In this document: piece by piece, positions 10,224 through 22,485 of the stretch
Position numbering within the stretch: position 1 is the first letter of the stretch
How the letters are laid out: every line of letters starts with the position of its first letter
Assembly (NCBI GenBank): GCA_027704905.1
Contig: CM051005.1
Coordinates: forward strand, 7,478,626-7,542,625
Length of the DNA: 64,000 nt
Direction: 5' to 3'
Origin: Muraenolepis orangiensis
Taxonomy: Eukaryota; Chordata; Actinopteri; Gadiformes; Muraenolepididae
Position numbers and translations under genes: made by a program
The notes under the pieces: generated by a model
What the model was told of the DNA's origin: nothing
Databases searched by the model: none
The model's input: only the letters and a program-made list of their open reading frames with translations

Positions 10224-10741
10224 CCGCAATCCCCCCCCCCCCCCCCTGTCAGACGGACGTCACGGAGGAGTCACTTTATGCCTTATCTCATTCAGGCAGA
10301 TAAGATTGTCGCAGCCAATGTAAGTGCTCCAGGGTATTCTCTGAATACCTTGAAGGCCCTGATGCTTCACCACTGATATACACATTATATATATAGATAT
10401 ACACACACACATTCACACACACACACATTCACACACACACCGCCGTAGCATATTTCTAAACAGGCTTTGTTTGGATAAACTGACAACATATGTATAATCT
10501 ACATAGGTACATTGTCGTGTAATAAAATAATAAAACTTAATAAATTGATTTAATTACAGTCCTACAGCAAAATCTAAAACTGCTTTTAGCCAGGCTCAAA
10601 TTCTCTACTGGTTGGTGCGAAATGCATTCTAGGATATGTTGGGCCAGAAGTCTGCAGAAGTCTGCATCGATGCACACTTCAATTTCGGGAAAATAAGGCT
10701 GCATTTGAGGGCTGCATTTGAAGGAGCCTACGAAATGGGCC
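10224..10741. other. No gene; CA-rich microsatellite inside
   Basis: Contains a poly-C run (about 10230-10246) and an interrupted (CA)n tract near 10400-10440. Nothing else recognised. Confidence 0.5.
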
Positions 10742-10789
10742 TTAAGCCGTCTTCAAATGCGGTCTAAAGGGGAGAGCACAGGGGAGGGG

Positions 10790-11302
10790 AGAGCACAGCC
10801 CTATCTCCATCGACAGTGTTGCAGTAGAGAGGGTCAGCAGCTTCATGTTCCTCGGCGTGCACTTCTCTGAGGACCTCACATGGTCCACGCACACCACACA
10901 CGTGGTGAAAAGGGCCCAACAACGCCTGTATTTCCTCAGGCATCTGAGGAAATTCAGCATGGGCCCCCGCATCCTGAGAACATTCTATAACGGCACCATG
11001 GAGAGTGTTCTTATAGGGTGTATCACCGCCTGGTACGGGAACTGCAGCGCAATCGAGCGCAGAGCGCTTCAAAGGGTGGTGCGGACGGCCCAGTATATCG
11101 TTGGAGGTGAGCTCCCCTCTCTCCTGGATATATACAACCAGCGGTGCGTGACCAAGGCCAAACAAATCATAAAAGACATGCCCACCCAGCCACGAACTGT
11201 ATTCACTTTTACCGTCAGTCAGGCGATACCGCAGTATCAAGTGCCGTACAAATAGGCTTAGAGATAGCTTCCACAGTCAGGCCATCAGGCTGCTGAACAA
11301 GG
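10790..11302 (+). pseudogene. L2-type LINE, C-terminal end of reverse transcriptase ORF
   Basis: The + frame reads VSSFMFLGVHFSEDLTWSTH, then GCITAWYGNCSAIERRALQR and a DIYNQRC block, a very common C-terminal block of fish L2-type LINEs. After 11255 the frame shifts, then RLRDSFHSQAIRLLNK ends the ORF at about 11302. Everything 5' is missing, typical of 5'-truncated LINE copies. Confidence 0.85.
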
Positions 11303-13619
11303 GTTCAACAAGGGTACGCCAGGGTACGGCAGCACGCCGGGCCTGTGGACGGCACCGCCGAGCTGCAAAAACTCTTGGACGCGGGCATCATCGAGCGCAT
11401 TGATGCTTCCCCGTGGATTTCAAACCTGGTGGTGGTGAAGAAAAAGTCAGGGGGCCTGCGCCCATGCATCGATCTCAGGCCGGTGAACAAGGCCGTGATA
11501 CCTAACAGTTATCCGCTGCCCACAGTGGAGGAGCTAGCCGCACAATTCTACGGCTCTTCCCTGTTCACAAAACTAGACCTTCGGCAAGGCTACCTGCAGG
11601 TTCCGCTGCACCCTGCAGCCTTACAGCTTTCCTGACGCATGTCGGAGTGTTTCGCTATACCCCCATGCCCTTCGGCCTCAGCTCGGCCCCCAGCTGTTTT
11701 CAAAAAATCATGACCACCATCTTCGCCGGCATCCCGGGCGTGGTCGTTTTCCTGGACGACATAGTGGTTCATGGTGCAACACCGGCCGTTCATGACGAAC
11801 GCCTGGCGAGGGTGCTGGACGTCCTCGCCAGTCACAACCTCACGCTAAATGGGGAAAAGTGAGTTTGTAGGGTTCCGCCTGACCGCTGACGGCCTCAGCC
11901 CGCTACACTCAAACGTAGAGGCGGTACTGCGCCTGCCTGAGCCGTCCTGCCCAGCTCAGATCTCTTCGTTTCTTGGGATGACGGCCTACTACCTGCGTTT
12001 CCTTCCCCAGTACTCTTCGACCACCTCCCCACTACGCGAGCTCCTGAAACAGGATGCGGTCTGGGAATGGACCCCGGCCTGCTCTGCCGCTATTCGCCAG
12101 CTCAAGACGCAGCTCACCTCAACACCGGTGCTCACATTCTTTGACCTGGCGAGCCCCACGTTCGTGACCTGTGACGCATCCAATACGGCAATAGGTGCGA
12201 TGCTGTCCCAGATCCAAGGGGGCACGGAACGCCCGGTGGCGTTCGCCTCTCGGTCCCTCAACTCGGCCGAACAGAAATACTCGGTGGGGGAGCGGGAGGC
12301 GCTGGCCTGCGTCTGGGCGTGCGAGCGGTGGCACATGTACGTGTACGGGCGACATTTTACGTTGCGTACTGACCATCAGGCTCTCACGGCCCTGCTTGCT
12401 ACATCGGAGTCGGGGCACAAACCGCTGAGGATCTACCGCTGGTCAGAGAGACTCCAGCCGTATGACTTCACCACACTGTTTACTCCCGGCAGGGAGAATG
12501 TGGTGGCTGACCTGCTCTCCCGTGCCACCCCCGCCCCAGCGCCCGGCGCGGGCCCGGACACAACAGAGTCAGAGCTCATACTCATGCTCCACGCCCCGCT
12601 CCAGACCGCGGTTTCCCTGGAGGACCTTCGGCTCGCGTCGGAGGAGGACCCCATGCTCTCCCGGCTCCGCACTTACATCCGGGAGGGATGGCCTGCAAAG
12701 GTCCCAGAGGAGCTGACGTCTTTTCATCGGGTCAAGGACGAGCTGACCTGCTTGAACGGTGTCTGCGTGGCCCGGGGCCTCCGCACGTTCGTCCCCATCG
12801 ACCTCAGCGTTTTGGCTATGGCGCACGAGGGCCACCTGGGTATCGTAAAGGTGAAACAGCGCTGCAGGGATTTGGTATGGTGGCCGGGCATAGATCGAGA
12901 TATAGAGACAATGGTGAAGGAGTGCACGGCCTGCCTGCTCAGTGGCAAAACTGGCCCGCCACCCCCACCGCCCCTGCAGCCCTTGCAGTGGCCGCGCGTG
13001 CCTTGGGAGCACATCCAGCTGGACTGTGGGGAGCTCCATGGTGTCCCGCACCACCAACGCTTCCTCCTGGTGGCCTACGACCTCCATTCGAAATGGCCAG
13101 AGGTGGTCGCCACGGGGTCCGTAACGGCTCGGGTGGTCACAGACTTTCTCGCCTCTCTGTTTGCTCGGTGGGGCAGTCCTAACGCCATCACTACAGATAA
13201 TGGCCCACAGTTTGTCTCAGCTGAGTTTGCCACTTTTGTGGAGGAGAGGGGGATCAAACACATCCGTCCAGCTTTCTACCACCCACAAGCAAATGGGGGG
13301 GGTTGAAAGGTTCAACCAATCCCTAAAGAACGGGGTCAGAGCACACCTGGCAGATGGTCTTCCGTTTTCAGCCACGCTGCTCCGCACCCTGCTTCACTAC
13401 AGGGCGACGCCGCACTCAACTACCGGCAGCTCCCCAGCCCTCTTGATGATGGGCCGTGAGCTGCAGCTCCCTTTGGATCGGCTACGGGCCCCGGCGGCCG
13501 TCACACCAGCAGCAGCACCCTGCCAGCGTGCCAGGGTCGCAGAGGCTCAGCGTCGCATGAAGCAGCATTTCGACAAGAGACGGAGGTATTCTGATGGGGA
13601 CACCAAAGGCACTTTATAA
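11303..13619 (+). mobile_element. Ty3/Gypsy retrotransposon pol (RT, RNase H, integrase), broken
   Basis: Domains in order: RT with LLDAGIIERIDASPWISNLV at 11370, KLDLRQGYLQVPLHP and the VVFLDDIV catalytic box near 11750. RNase H follows with DASNTAIGAMLSQ and TDHQALTAL (12170-12400), then integrase with an HHCC zinc finger (12815-12940) and a DDE core (LDCGELHG, TTDNGPQF, then E in VERFNQSLKN; 13020-13320). Lesions are a stop or frame break near 11633, a frameshift near 11855 and another at a G-run near 13297. It starts and ends without visible LTRs. It is a dead copy; it may be the pol of the element whose gag-like ORF is at 8434. Confidence 0.9.
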
Positions 13620-13897
13620 TGATATTGACCCAGGTAGGTCTAATCATACATGTGGTTGAATGTAAGTGATGTTGACGCCATTCGGTGTGTTGGTCGATAT
13701 GCCCCAAATTAAACGTCCAACGTCTCTGAAAACACGCGATGTTGGTCGTCGTTTTTGAGCCACGATTGAAACGTGGAAAGTTGCGACGAAGCAGATACAA
13801 TTCAAGCAATTACGGATGTTTAGAAATGGAGGCCGATTCTGCTCTCTCAGTCTCTTTCTTTTTAACATTCTCAGTCTTCCCGCCTGAGCTTCAAAGT
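13620..13897 (+). other. Upstream region of a CARD-caspase pseudogene
   Basis: No ORF of note. It would contain the promoter or 5' UTR of the pseudogene that starts at 13898; no clear core promoter motif is visible. Confidence 0.35.
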
Positions 13898-14808
13898 ATG
13901 GAAGAACCCATTGTGCGCAACAAGACCGCCATTCAGGGCATCCTGTCCATGGAACCCCATATATATGCTCAACAAGGTTTTCGAGAAACAGCTGATCACC
14001 CATCGCGACTACATCAATCTGAGAAGCATCGAGAAGGGCACCGCGGAGGATCACGTGATCAAGCTGGTGGACAAACTCATCTTTAAAGGGAGACAAGCGG
14101 AGTTCGTCAAGGTGCTGCAGTGTGACGACGTCCTGGACGCTTTCCCTCAGCTGAGGACCCTGGACTGGGAACACACCGGGTCTACCGTCTCATCTAGCAG
14201 TTTAAAACGTCGCACTGATATAAGTCAAGGTATTCAAAAACGCATGTCTTATCTATATTCTACGACTGCACTATTCTAAGCTACAGGTGTGTTATATGTT
14301 GTTTAACACTTTTCTCTTCTCATTTTTGGCATTTTTGACATATTTTCAATGCAACATCTGTGATCGGATCTGGGAGCTTTCACACTGGGAGCTTAATCCA
14401 GATCGCAAAAGGTTAGTTTAACCTGTTTGTACCTTTTTGGACTCCTCCTTCTCAGAGTCTCTTCTCTGACATCGATGCCAAGCCCCCCTTTCTTGAGCAC
14501 CAGGTAACCACGGCGAAGTCACTCTCATGGATTTATTATTGATTTATTCATCTGGCTTCACCGGTTTGATCTGTTTGTGGAAAAAGGAGTACTACACATT
14601 GAGATGAAACCCTCGGGGCACGTGTCTGGTCATCAACAATGAGCACAGACTGATCGGGAACCCAACTGGATGAGGGTAAGCATGTTTTTCTATTCTCTTT
14701 GTGAGACGTCGTAGTTTGCGCGCTTGCATGTGCAGTAAAGCCATGAATTTTATTGGTTAAAAAGGCGTAATCCCCTTGCACCACGTGTGCACCAATCTGT
14801 CTCACCAG

Positions 14809-14864
<56 letters not shown>

Positions 14865-15000
14865 TCTCTCCTTCAGAGTCCTTGCGCTGTGTGGGAAGCT
14901 GGGCTTTCAGGTGGAGGTGCGCAGCGACGTGACCGCAGGTCACATACGCAGCGTCCTGGAGGACCTGGGGAAGAGGAGTTTTGTCGCTGCCGATGTCTTG
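13898..15000 (+). pseudogene. CARD-caspase (caspase-8-like) pseudogene, first four exons
   Basis: Exon 1 (13898-14229) encodes a CARD: MEEPIVRNKTAIQGILSMEP, then NKVFEKQLITHRDYINLRSI and a helix ending FPQLRTLDWEHT, with a donor G|GTATTC. Exon pieces follow at 14456-14503 (SLFSDIDAKPPFLEHQ|GTAACC), 14587-14675 (EYYTLR..NPRGTCLVINNEH) and 14877-15000 (GFQVEVRSDVTAGHIRSVL...). The large SHG/QACQG exon is absent. Lesions: one extra base in the CARD near 13960; loss of the acceptor of exon 2 compared with the - strand paralogue; TGC to TGA at 14605-14607; an internal deletion after INNEH; and a 4-base deletion near 14894. The CARD plus caspase-8 fold is the arrangement known from fish as CARD-Casp8, an apoptosis or inflammation initiator. 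It is not functional as read. Confidence 0.85.
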
Positions 15001-15450
15001 GTGAGCAGCGGCCGCTGAGTGTTGGGTAGTCATCTCGCTGGGAAGGAGGGATTGGGAGACAGAGAGGGGGTGGGAGATGGAGCCAGAGAGAGAGAGCTTC
15101 GTCAAATTCTTAATAAAAAAATTGTCTACCATCTATTAACATCATTGTCGTTCTCCTCTGCTTGCAGTAAACGGATATACAAAACCTACAGGAAGTACGA
15201 GATGGGGAATTGCATTTTGTTAGTAAGAGTGATGAGAGCTGGCCGGATGCTCGGCAAATATACTCATAGAATATTTCTGGAGTAAGATGCCCTAACCCCT
15301 ACCTGCCTGTTAATAGATGTGGTATAATTACTATCATAACAATAAGGTGAATCAATTACTCAAAAGTACTTTCCATCTACATATATTTTGGGGTGTGTAG
15401 GCTACTGAAAAAAGAATGAGCTTTTTTAGCAGTAAGGCTTATCAAACAAA
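14330..15450 (+). repeat. Left arm of an inverted duplication (partner 29245-30440)
   Basis: Introns as well as exons match the - strand segment, including CTGTGATCGGATCTGGGAGC at 14358 (inverse near 30418) and the AAAAGTACTTTCCATCTACA block near 15362 (inverse near 29320). The match ends where an L2 fragment begins at 15466. Confidence 0.85.
14811..14863 (+). repeat. (TC)n microsatellite in the caspase intron
   Basis: A CT array directly before the exon at 14877. The - strand paralogue has the same array in the same place (29842-29909), so it predates the duplication. Confidence 0.95.
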
Positions 15451-15465
15451 GACACTACACTTCAA

Positions 15466-17054
15466 ACGCTGAGCTGTAGTCCACAAACAGCATTCGCACA
15501 TAACAGTGTGTGGCAGTGTGGAGGGCCATGGCAATTGCGTCGTCCGTGGATCTGTTTTGACGATATGCAAATTGCCATGGGTCCAGCGTGGCAGGTAACA
15601 CGGAGCAAATAAAGTCCTTGACCAACCTCTCGAAGCATTTGCTTGCAATCGAGGTGAGGGCTACAGGTCTATAGTCATTCAGGCATGTTACCTTGGGTTG
15701 TTTAGGGACAGGCACGATGGTGGACATCTTGAAGACCGCGGGAAGCCTGGGACAGGGAGAGGTTGAAGATGTCTGCAAAGACTCCTGCCAACTGGTCTGC
15801 GCATGCTTTGAGGATGCAGCAAGGGATGTCGTCGGGGCCTGCCGCCTTACGGATGTTCAACTGCTTGAAGGTGCGGCGCACATCCGCCTACGAGATGTTC
15901 AGCAGGCTGGTCTCCTCAAGCGGCGCTGGCTTCGGCGAGCTGCCGTTCACGTCGAACTGAGCAAAAAAAGTATTTAGCTCTCCTGGGAGGGAGGTAGAGG
16001 AGTTCTCTTCACAACTGGTTCTCCCTCTGAAGTTCGTTATTGTCTGTAGCCCCTGCCACATACCCCTCGTGTCGTGGCTCTTGAATTTCTCCTCAACTTT
16101 GTCCTCTGTCCTCCAGGCTCTCGTATATTCCTCCATATTCCCGGAGCCAAAGGCGGCATTACGCGCGTGTAGGGCAGTGCGAACATCGCCGTTAATCCGC
16201 GGTTTCTGGTTGGGGTTTATCCGAACCGACTTGGTCGGAACAACGTCATCTATGCACTTCTTGATGAACCCGGTGACCGAGGACGCGTACTCGTTGATGT
16301 TATTGTCCAAGGCAACGCGGAACATGTGCCAGTCAGCTCGATCAAAACAATCCTGCAGCATAGAGTCCGATTGGTCCGACCAGCATTGGACCTCCCTCAC
16401 AGCGATCGGTTGCTGCTTCAGTCTCTGCCTGTAGGCGGGGAGTAGCTGGATAGAGCGGTGGTCTGATTTGCCGAACGGTGGGCGAAGGAGGGCCTTGTAG
16501 CCATCACCGAAGGGAATGTAGCAGTGGATCCGCTCACCCCGTGTGTTGCTCGTTATGTGTTGGTAGAACTTCAGGAGAACCTTCTTCAGGTTCGCCTTGT
16601 TGAAGTCCCCCGCCACGATGAGAGCAGCCTCAGGGTGTGCCGACTCCTGCAGGTCACGGTTACCGCTTTAAACTCCCGGGGTAGCCAGAATGGACGGCAT
16701 GTGTACATGACTTTGGTTGCACCAAGATCTGTTTATCATGAGACATACCCCCCCTCCACGATCTTTACCGGAGTGAGCCTTTGTTCTTTCCGCCCGGTGG
16801 ACGGAAAATCCCGTCGGCTCGATAGCTGCGTCGGTAACCCCCTCCGACATCCATGTCTCCGTAAGGCAGATGATACAATTGTCCTTAGTTTCCCGGTGGA
16901 ATTGAATACGAGCCTGTAGCTCGCTTAACTTATTGTCCAGAGACTGTACATTAGCCAGTAGAATGGTGGGTAGTGGGGGGCGATCAGATCGACATCTCAG
17001 CTTGACTCGCTTCCCTCGCTTCTTCCTGCGATGCTTGCGTGTAATCGTGCACAA
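15466..17054 (-). pseudogene. L2-type LINE ORF2, endonuclease through start of RT
   Basis: On the - strand: ILLANVQSLDNKLSELQARI and ICLTETWMSEG (endonuclease N-terminus, about 16980-16850), GGGVCLMINRSWC, a deletion, then MAGDFNKANLKKVL and PFGKSDHRSIQLLP. A connecting region follows, then the RT start VPVPKQPKVTCLNDYRPVAL up to VDYSSAF at 15470. RT stops at motif A, so the 3' half is missing, the opposite of normal 5' truncation. Several frame changes are present (near 16670, 15960, 15780). Confidence 0.85.
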
Positions 17055-17234
17055 GATGTTTGGAGATAATCCAGCTGTGACTTCGGGCGGGATGTCCGAG
17101 TCGAAAGAATGAACAAACTCTGGTTGGCGGGGAGCGACTGTCGATCTGATCTCCAGAAGTGTGCAAAAGTTAGAAATGAATGTGCTGCTAACTTCCTGAA
17201 GAAAGATAGTAGCGATAAATATAATAAATAACTA

Positions 17235-17244
17235 ATGTGTGTGT

Positions 17245-17314
<70 letters not shown>

Positions 17315-17316
17315 TA
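17235..17316. repeat. (GT)n(GA)n microsatellite
   Basis: About 30 GT units with one GA interruption followed by a short GA array. Confidence 0.95.
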
Positions 17317-17404
17317 CCATAGATTATATTTTGGTATGATAACCTTTTGTAAGTGGTAGCTTTGTAACAGAGATCAGCACATTAAGTGAACCACCACCTA
17401 GAAT

Positions 17405-18000
17405 AAATTGGCTTCTATACACAAGATACAATATATTTTATTGGCCAATTGCAACAGGTACATTGGAATGCTTACTCCCCATTCCCTCCCACAGTATACA
17501 TCTCCAAAACAATACCATACAAATAAAAATATTATATATACAATACAAATAAACAAAACAGAACAGCAAAGTGACTGTTAAATTATATGTACATGTGTTG
17601 AATGTACATATATATATTTTAAATAAAAAATAAAAAGTGCCAATAGTGCTGCATCATCATGAATACAGTGCAGTAACTGTAATGAGTCCAGAAAGTCCAG
17701 CAAAGTATGTAAGTGTAATGTTAATGACAATTTTATGAAAGTGGCAGCACTCCTAGCAGTTCAGTAGGCACACTGCCTGTGGATAAAAACTATCCTTAAA
17801 CCTGGTAGTCCTTGTACGGATGCTGCACAACCGGTGACCAGACGGTAGGGGGGAGAAGAGATGGTGGCTAACAATTCTGGCTGGCATGATTTGCTTGAAG
17901 AAGCATACGGTTATCCGCCTCCTCATGGGAAGATTTCCGCTCTTTAACAACATTACAAATTTTTTAGTTGAGACAATAGTATGTCTCTCCAAAAGTTTCA
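17405..18000 (-). mobile_element. LINE 3' end (ORF C-terminus and 3' UTR), degenerate
   Basis: The - strand frame ends FSPLPSGHRLCSIRTRTTRF and KDSFYPQAVCLLN at 17753-17850, a C-terminal signature of fish L2/CR1-like LINEs. The 3' UTR follows, ending in the ATATTTTATTGGCCAATTGC region. A related tail (AATGCTTACTCCC motif) is at 44081-44330. Confidence 0.6.
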
Positions 18001-18240
18001 AATTGCTGCTTGTCCTGGAGATTTTGTGGTTCTCTGGCAGCTTCCACTGGTCCACGATGAATGTTATGAAGGCCGTTTTGCTGTCTGAATTACTTGACAG
18101 CTTTCTCCACTGCACTACATTGTGTCCCAGTGCAATGTTTTTCCATTGAGTGCTACTTGCTGTACCACAACTGCATCTCTCTGATGTTTTCCAGTACACA
18201 TCAAACACCAAATCTATTTGCTTAGGGTAGGTTCCCACTG
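18000..18240 (-). pseudogene. Fragment of an uncharacterised, repeat-borne gene family
   Basis: The - strand encodes DLVFDVYWKTSERCSCGTAS, then IALGHNVVQWRKLSSNSDSK and FIVDQWKLPE. This resembles a block of hypothetical proteins found in many copies in fish and invertebrate genomes, usually with VFDVY...HN.QQWRKLL. Its function is not known to me. It lies directly upstream of a LINE tail in the same orientation. Confidence 0.45.
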
Positions 18241-18535
18241 TCGTGCGATCCGTTACAAACGCCACAATTGGCGATCTGGTCACGATTTGTCAATTTCAGG
18301 TGTCACGATCTGTCACGGTCTGATCTCCCGTACAGATACGATCACATACGTTCCGATAGGATTGTTTCCATATAGTCCACGATTGGGTCTCGATCTGACA
18401 CGATCATCACGTCGGGGTACGTGCAGATACGTTCATCACGAATGCACTCTGTTACGATAGGATACGATCATGATCGAGGGTGATCACGATTTGAGCTACG
18501 ACTGGACCCCGACGGGTCCGACTAACCATGGACTT
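18241..18535. other. CGATC/ACGAT-rich stretch
   Basis: Very dense in ACGATC, GATACG and CACGAT variants, CpG-rich against an AT-rich background. No ORF of note. Compare 7690-7915. Confidence 0.4.
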
Positions 18536-18565
18536 CATTGTTTCTTGAACTTTTACAGAAGAAGA

Positions 18566-21500
18566 CTTTTTGACTTTTGCAAAAACACTTTATTTACACT
18601 AGATCAATTGTGATCAAATAAAGTGCTTCATTGTGCAAAAACAAAAAACTAAAATAAACAAAAAAACAACAGAACAACAAACAAAAAAAAAAAACCTGCC
18701 GGGCACACAGTAGGTCTGGTCCCGGTGGATGACCTGCTCCACAGCCCTCCCCAGCCTGGTGGCCAAAGCCTTGGACAGAAGTTTGTAATCCACACACAGC
18801 AGAGACACAGGGCGCCAGTTCTTGATGTCCTGCAGGTTTCCTTTTTTTGGGAGCAGTGTGATCACCGCTCTCCTGCAGGACACTGGCATAGAGCCAGAGG
18901 CCAGACTCTCATTAAAAACGTCTAGAAGGTCATTTGACAAGACGTCCCAGTAGGCTCTATAAAACTCCACGGAGAGGCCATCGATACCAGGAGCCCGCCG
19001 TCCCTGCATGCCTTGCAGGGCAGTCTGCAACTCCTGGATCGTTAATGGCCCTTCGAGCTGTGAGTTGGCCTCCTCGGAGACCTGAGGTAGTCCATTACAG
19101 AACCCCTCGGACAGAGTTTCTCCCTCCTCATACTCACTTGTGTATAGGGTGGAATAAAAATCTCACAGCTCGCCTCCTGATCTGGCTTGGCTCTGTTATT
19201 TCCTGCCCTGTGCCTGACAGCAGCGCCTCTGCCCATTATTTTTTTCCAGGCCGAAGAAGAAGCTAGTGGGAGCATCCATCTCATTTATGTTTAAAAACCG
19301 GGACCTCACTAGTCCACCCTGAACTTTTACATCCAGCAGGTTGGCTAAAGCCATCTTTTTCTCTTTGAGGATTTCAATATATCCTCGATCTCCTGTGGTC
19401 TCACGTATTGTTTCTAGTTCCACTATATCACTCTCCAGGTCTTTCATAGACCTAATGATGTCTTGTGTGACATTGAGGGTGTGCTGTTGGCAGAGTAACC
19501 TTATCTCGGTCTTACCATGGTCCCACCACTGCCTAAGACTGCTAAAATCGCCCTTCCTCTGCCTAAAAACACTCCAAAAATAAATAAGGGCCTCTTTAAA
19601 ATGTTTATCAAATGTTAAAACCGAGTTAAAATGCCAATATGCACTTCTGGGTAAAACATTTCTAATAAAAACATCACATAAAAGCAAAGAATGATCCGTA
19701 AAACCAGCAGGTGATATACTGCACAATTTAAAAGTGTTAAAATGATGCTTAAAACAATAAAAACGATCTAACCTAGCTGAAGAAATCCTATTCTCCCTGA
19801 TGTGGGACCAGGTGTACTGCCTGTTGTCTGCGTGCATCCTTCTCCATACATCCACCAGGCCGTGGGAGTGGACCAGCTGCCTCAGAGCATGCTGGGATGC
19901 TGGATGCAGCTCTGCATGGTTGCGATCTAAAAATGCATTTTCTGTACAATTAAAATCCTCGCCCAAGAATAAAAAATCCTCCGTGGCACAACCGTTTAAA
20001 ACATCATTAACTTTGAGTAAAAACACCTTCATCTCTGTACCGTTTGTTGGAGCATAGACATTTAAAAAAACCACTGTAAATAGGTCAAACCGTGCTTTTA
20101 TTAAAAGCAACCTCCCATTGATAAAATGCTCGACCTCCAGTGAGACAGGCTTAAAAGACTTGGAGAGGAGGAAGCCCACCCCCCCACTGAGAGAGGTGTT
20201 GTGGCTTAAAATGACTTCCCCCTCCCACTCCTTCTTCCAGTCCGTCTCATTAAAAACATCGCTGTGAGTCTCTTGTAAAAAGAGGACATCGACATGTTTT
20301 ATTTTTGCAGTTTGAAAAATTAGAGCCCTCTTCCTTTCCTCTCCGTTTACGTTCAAACTTCCCACTCTAAAAGTGTCCATTGAGAGTGAGATATTAAAAA
20401 TAAAATAAAATAAAATAAAAACAAATAAATTAAACACACACAACACACACTCACCGCTACCCATTTGCCTCCTTATTTTGGTCACCATTCTTTTGAGTCT
20501 ATATATCTCCAGCTCGTCCAATACAGACTGAAGTGGCCAAAACTGGGAAATATTCCTCTACTATCACGTTATGTTGGTTTTTTGTCTGCACCAGGTAATT
20601 TTTTATCATCTCAGCTGTGTACATTTTCTTTTGTTGGCTACTGCTCAAAACACCTGGCACATCGCTGCTATCAGACATACAATCATCCCAACTCTCCTCC
20701 GCCTGTCCTTGCTCTCTTCCTTCCTTTCCCTCACTCTCCACTTTACTGCTCTTTGCAACGGTTGATAAAAATGTTTTGTTACTCCTGCGTTAAGTAGCAG
20801 TCTTTTTTTTATTCATCATTTCTGTTGTCACCTCCTCTTCCTCCATCTCAGCAACCTCCACCTGCTCCCCCCATGTTTTCTGCTCCTCTCCTGTTTTTTC
20901 CATATATGTTTCACTCTCCATATCTTCCTCCTGTGTTTTACTGACTTCACCTGTCTCTACACTTTCTTTTGCCGAGTCACCTTGTGGTTCATTGCTTATC
21001 TCAGGGGTTTCACCCTTTTTTTTTTTTCCCCCATCCCCCTTTTCTTCTGCTTCACGCAAAAAACCCCACCACATCTTCCTGAACATAGTCACCCACACCC
21101 ACACCTTGTGCAACACCACAGTCCCCCAAGCCAGACACATCAGCAGAAACGCGTTGTATACCTCGCACTCGCCCGCTCCGCGTCCGAGACGTCACACCGT
21201 GCACCACCGCCGACTGCTCAGGAGCAGCGTCGCTGTCAGCAGCAGCGGCCGCCTCCGGAGGGGGGCCCCCCCCCACCGCCACAGTGGGAGACACCCCTCC
21301 CTCAGCAGCAGCCACCTGCTGCTCCATTGCAACCGGCGCATCAGTCGCTAGTGCGGCAGTCCGCCCCGACGCAGCCACGGGCGGTTTCGGTGCAACAGCT
21401 GCGGGTGGGCCCGGCGCAGTGGCGGACAACCCCGCCGCTGGCGCGTTAGACGGCCCAGCCGGCTGGTTAGACGGCCCCGCCGGCGCGTTAGACGGCCCCG

Positions 21501-22238
21501 GCGGCGCATTAGACGGCCCCGCGCTTCGGACAGGCACTCACGGTGTGCCCCTCTGCCCCACAACCAAAACACTTCATAACCGATGATGTTGCAAAAATCA
21601 GGTAGTCATAATCATCTACTTTAATGTAAAAACGGAGGTTAAGCTCCACATTCCGATTGTTCAGTATCATATACACCTGTCTGCAGTGAGACACTACGTG
21701 TTTCCCATGTCTGGACAGTTCTCTACTGAGGAACTCATCAGTTATGAAGGGGGGGACATTTGAAAGTATAACTTTGGTTGCGGGCAGCATCAGCGGCTGC
21801 ACCTGTACAAACAACTCTCTCACCGTGATGCCCGTCTCGATGACGCACTTCACCTTCTCCACCTGATCCAGAAAGATCACCACCGCACTGTTCATCCGCG
21901 CCAAGGACTTAATACTTCCGTGTCCGACCTTCTCCCCCACGGCCAACACGATCTCCTCCACAGTGCACGCGAAGCCGGCGGTGATCTTAATGCCATGCTT
22001 CCGCGTGAGCTTGGCAGAGACGCCGGCCGGCGAGACGCCGGCAGGAGAAGCCCACGCAACACCCCACAAACACCACCCAAAAGCACGAAAAGTAACGAAA
22101 AGTATACAAAAAGTAACACCTATAAACTACATCAAATTAAACCCATTACACAAAAAAATAAACGGAAAATATAACGAGAAACGTCTCGCTCCTCTCTCTC
22201 TTTCACCCTCCGAAAATCCCAGCATGCACCAGGAAAGA
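18566..22238 (-). mobile_element. Tx1/L1-type LINE copy A, internally deleted
   Basis: The 5' end lies at the GAA tract near 22238 and the 3' end at 18566 next to a remnant GAAGAAG. ORF1 (about 22020-20470) is broken into several frames. It still shows FATSSVMKCFGCGAEGHTVS (a CCHC zinc knuckle), a Pro/Ala-rich tract and the C-terminal MIKNYLVQTKNQHN block. ORF2 begins with MDTFRVGSLNVNG at about 20384. Endonuclease motifs (FLQETHSD, NVYAPTNGTE, DFNCTEN, DHSLLLCDV) are present, but a frameshift near 19200 follows and the RT ends at QTYCVPGR (18700), where it is joined directly to the 3' UTR. About 2.2 kb is missing compared with the complete copy. It cannot encode a working RT. Confidence 0.88.
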
Positions 22239-22334
22239 GGAAGAAGAAGAAGAAGAAGAAGAAGAAGAAGAAGAAGAAGAAGAAGAAGAAGAAGAAGAAG
22301 AAGAAGAAGAAGAAGAAGAAGAAGAAGAAGAAGA
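22239..22334 (-). repeat. (TTC)n tract shared by two LINE copies (reads GAA on +)
   Basis: About 32 units. It is bounded by the 5' end of LINE copy A on one side and the 3' end of LINE copy B on the other, so two elements sit head-to-tail in one original tract. Confidence 0.97.
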
Positions 22335-22485
22335 CTTTTGACTTTTGCAAAAACACTTTATTTACACTAGATCAATTGTGATCAAATAAAGTGCTTCATT
22401 GTGCAAAAACACAAAACAAAAATAAAAAACAAAAAAAACAGAAACAAAGAAAAAAACCAAATCACTCAAAATAGTACATTAAAAC

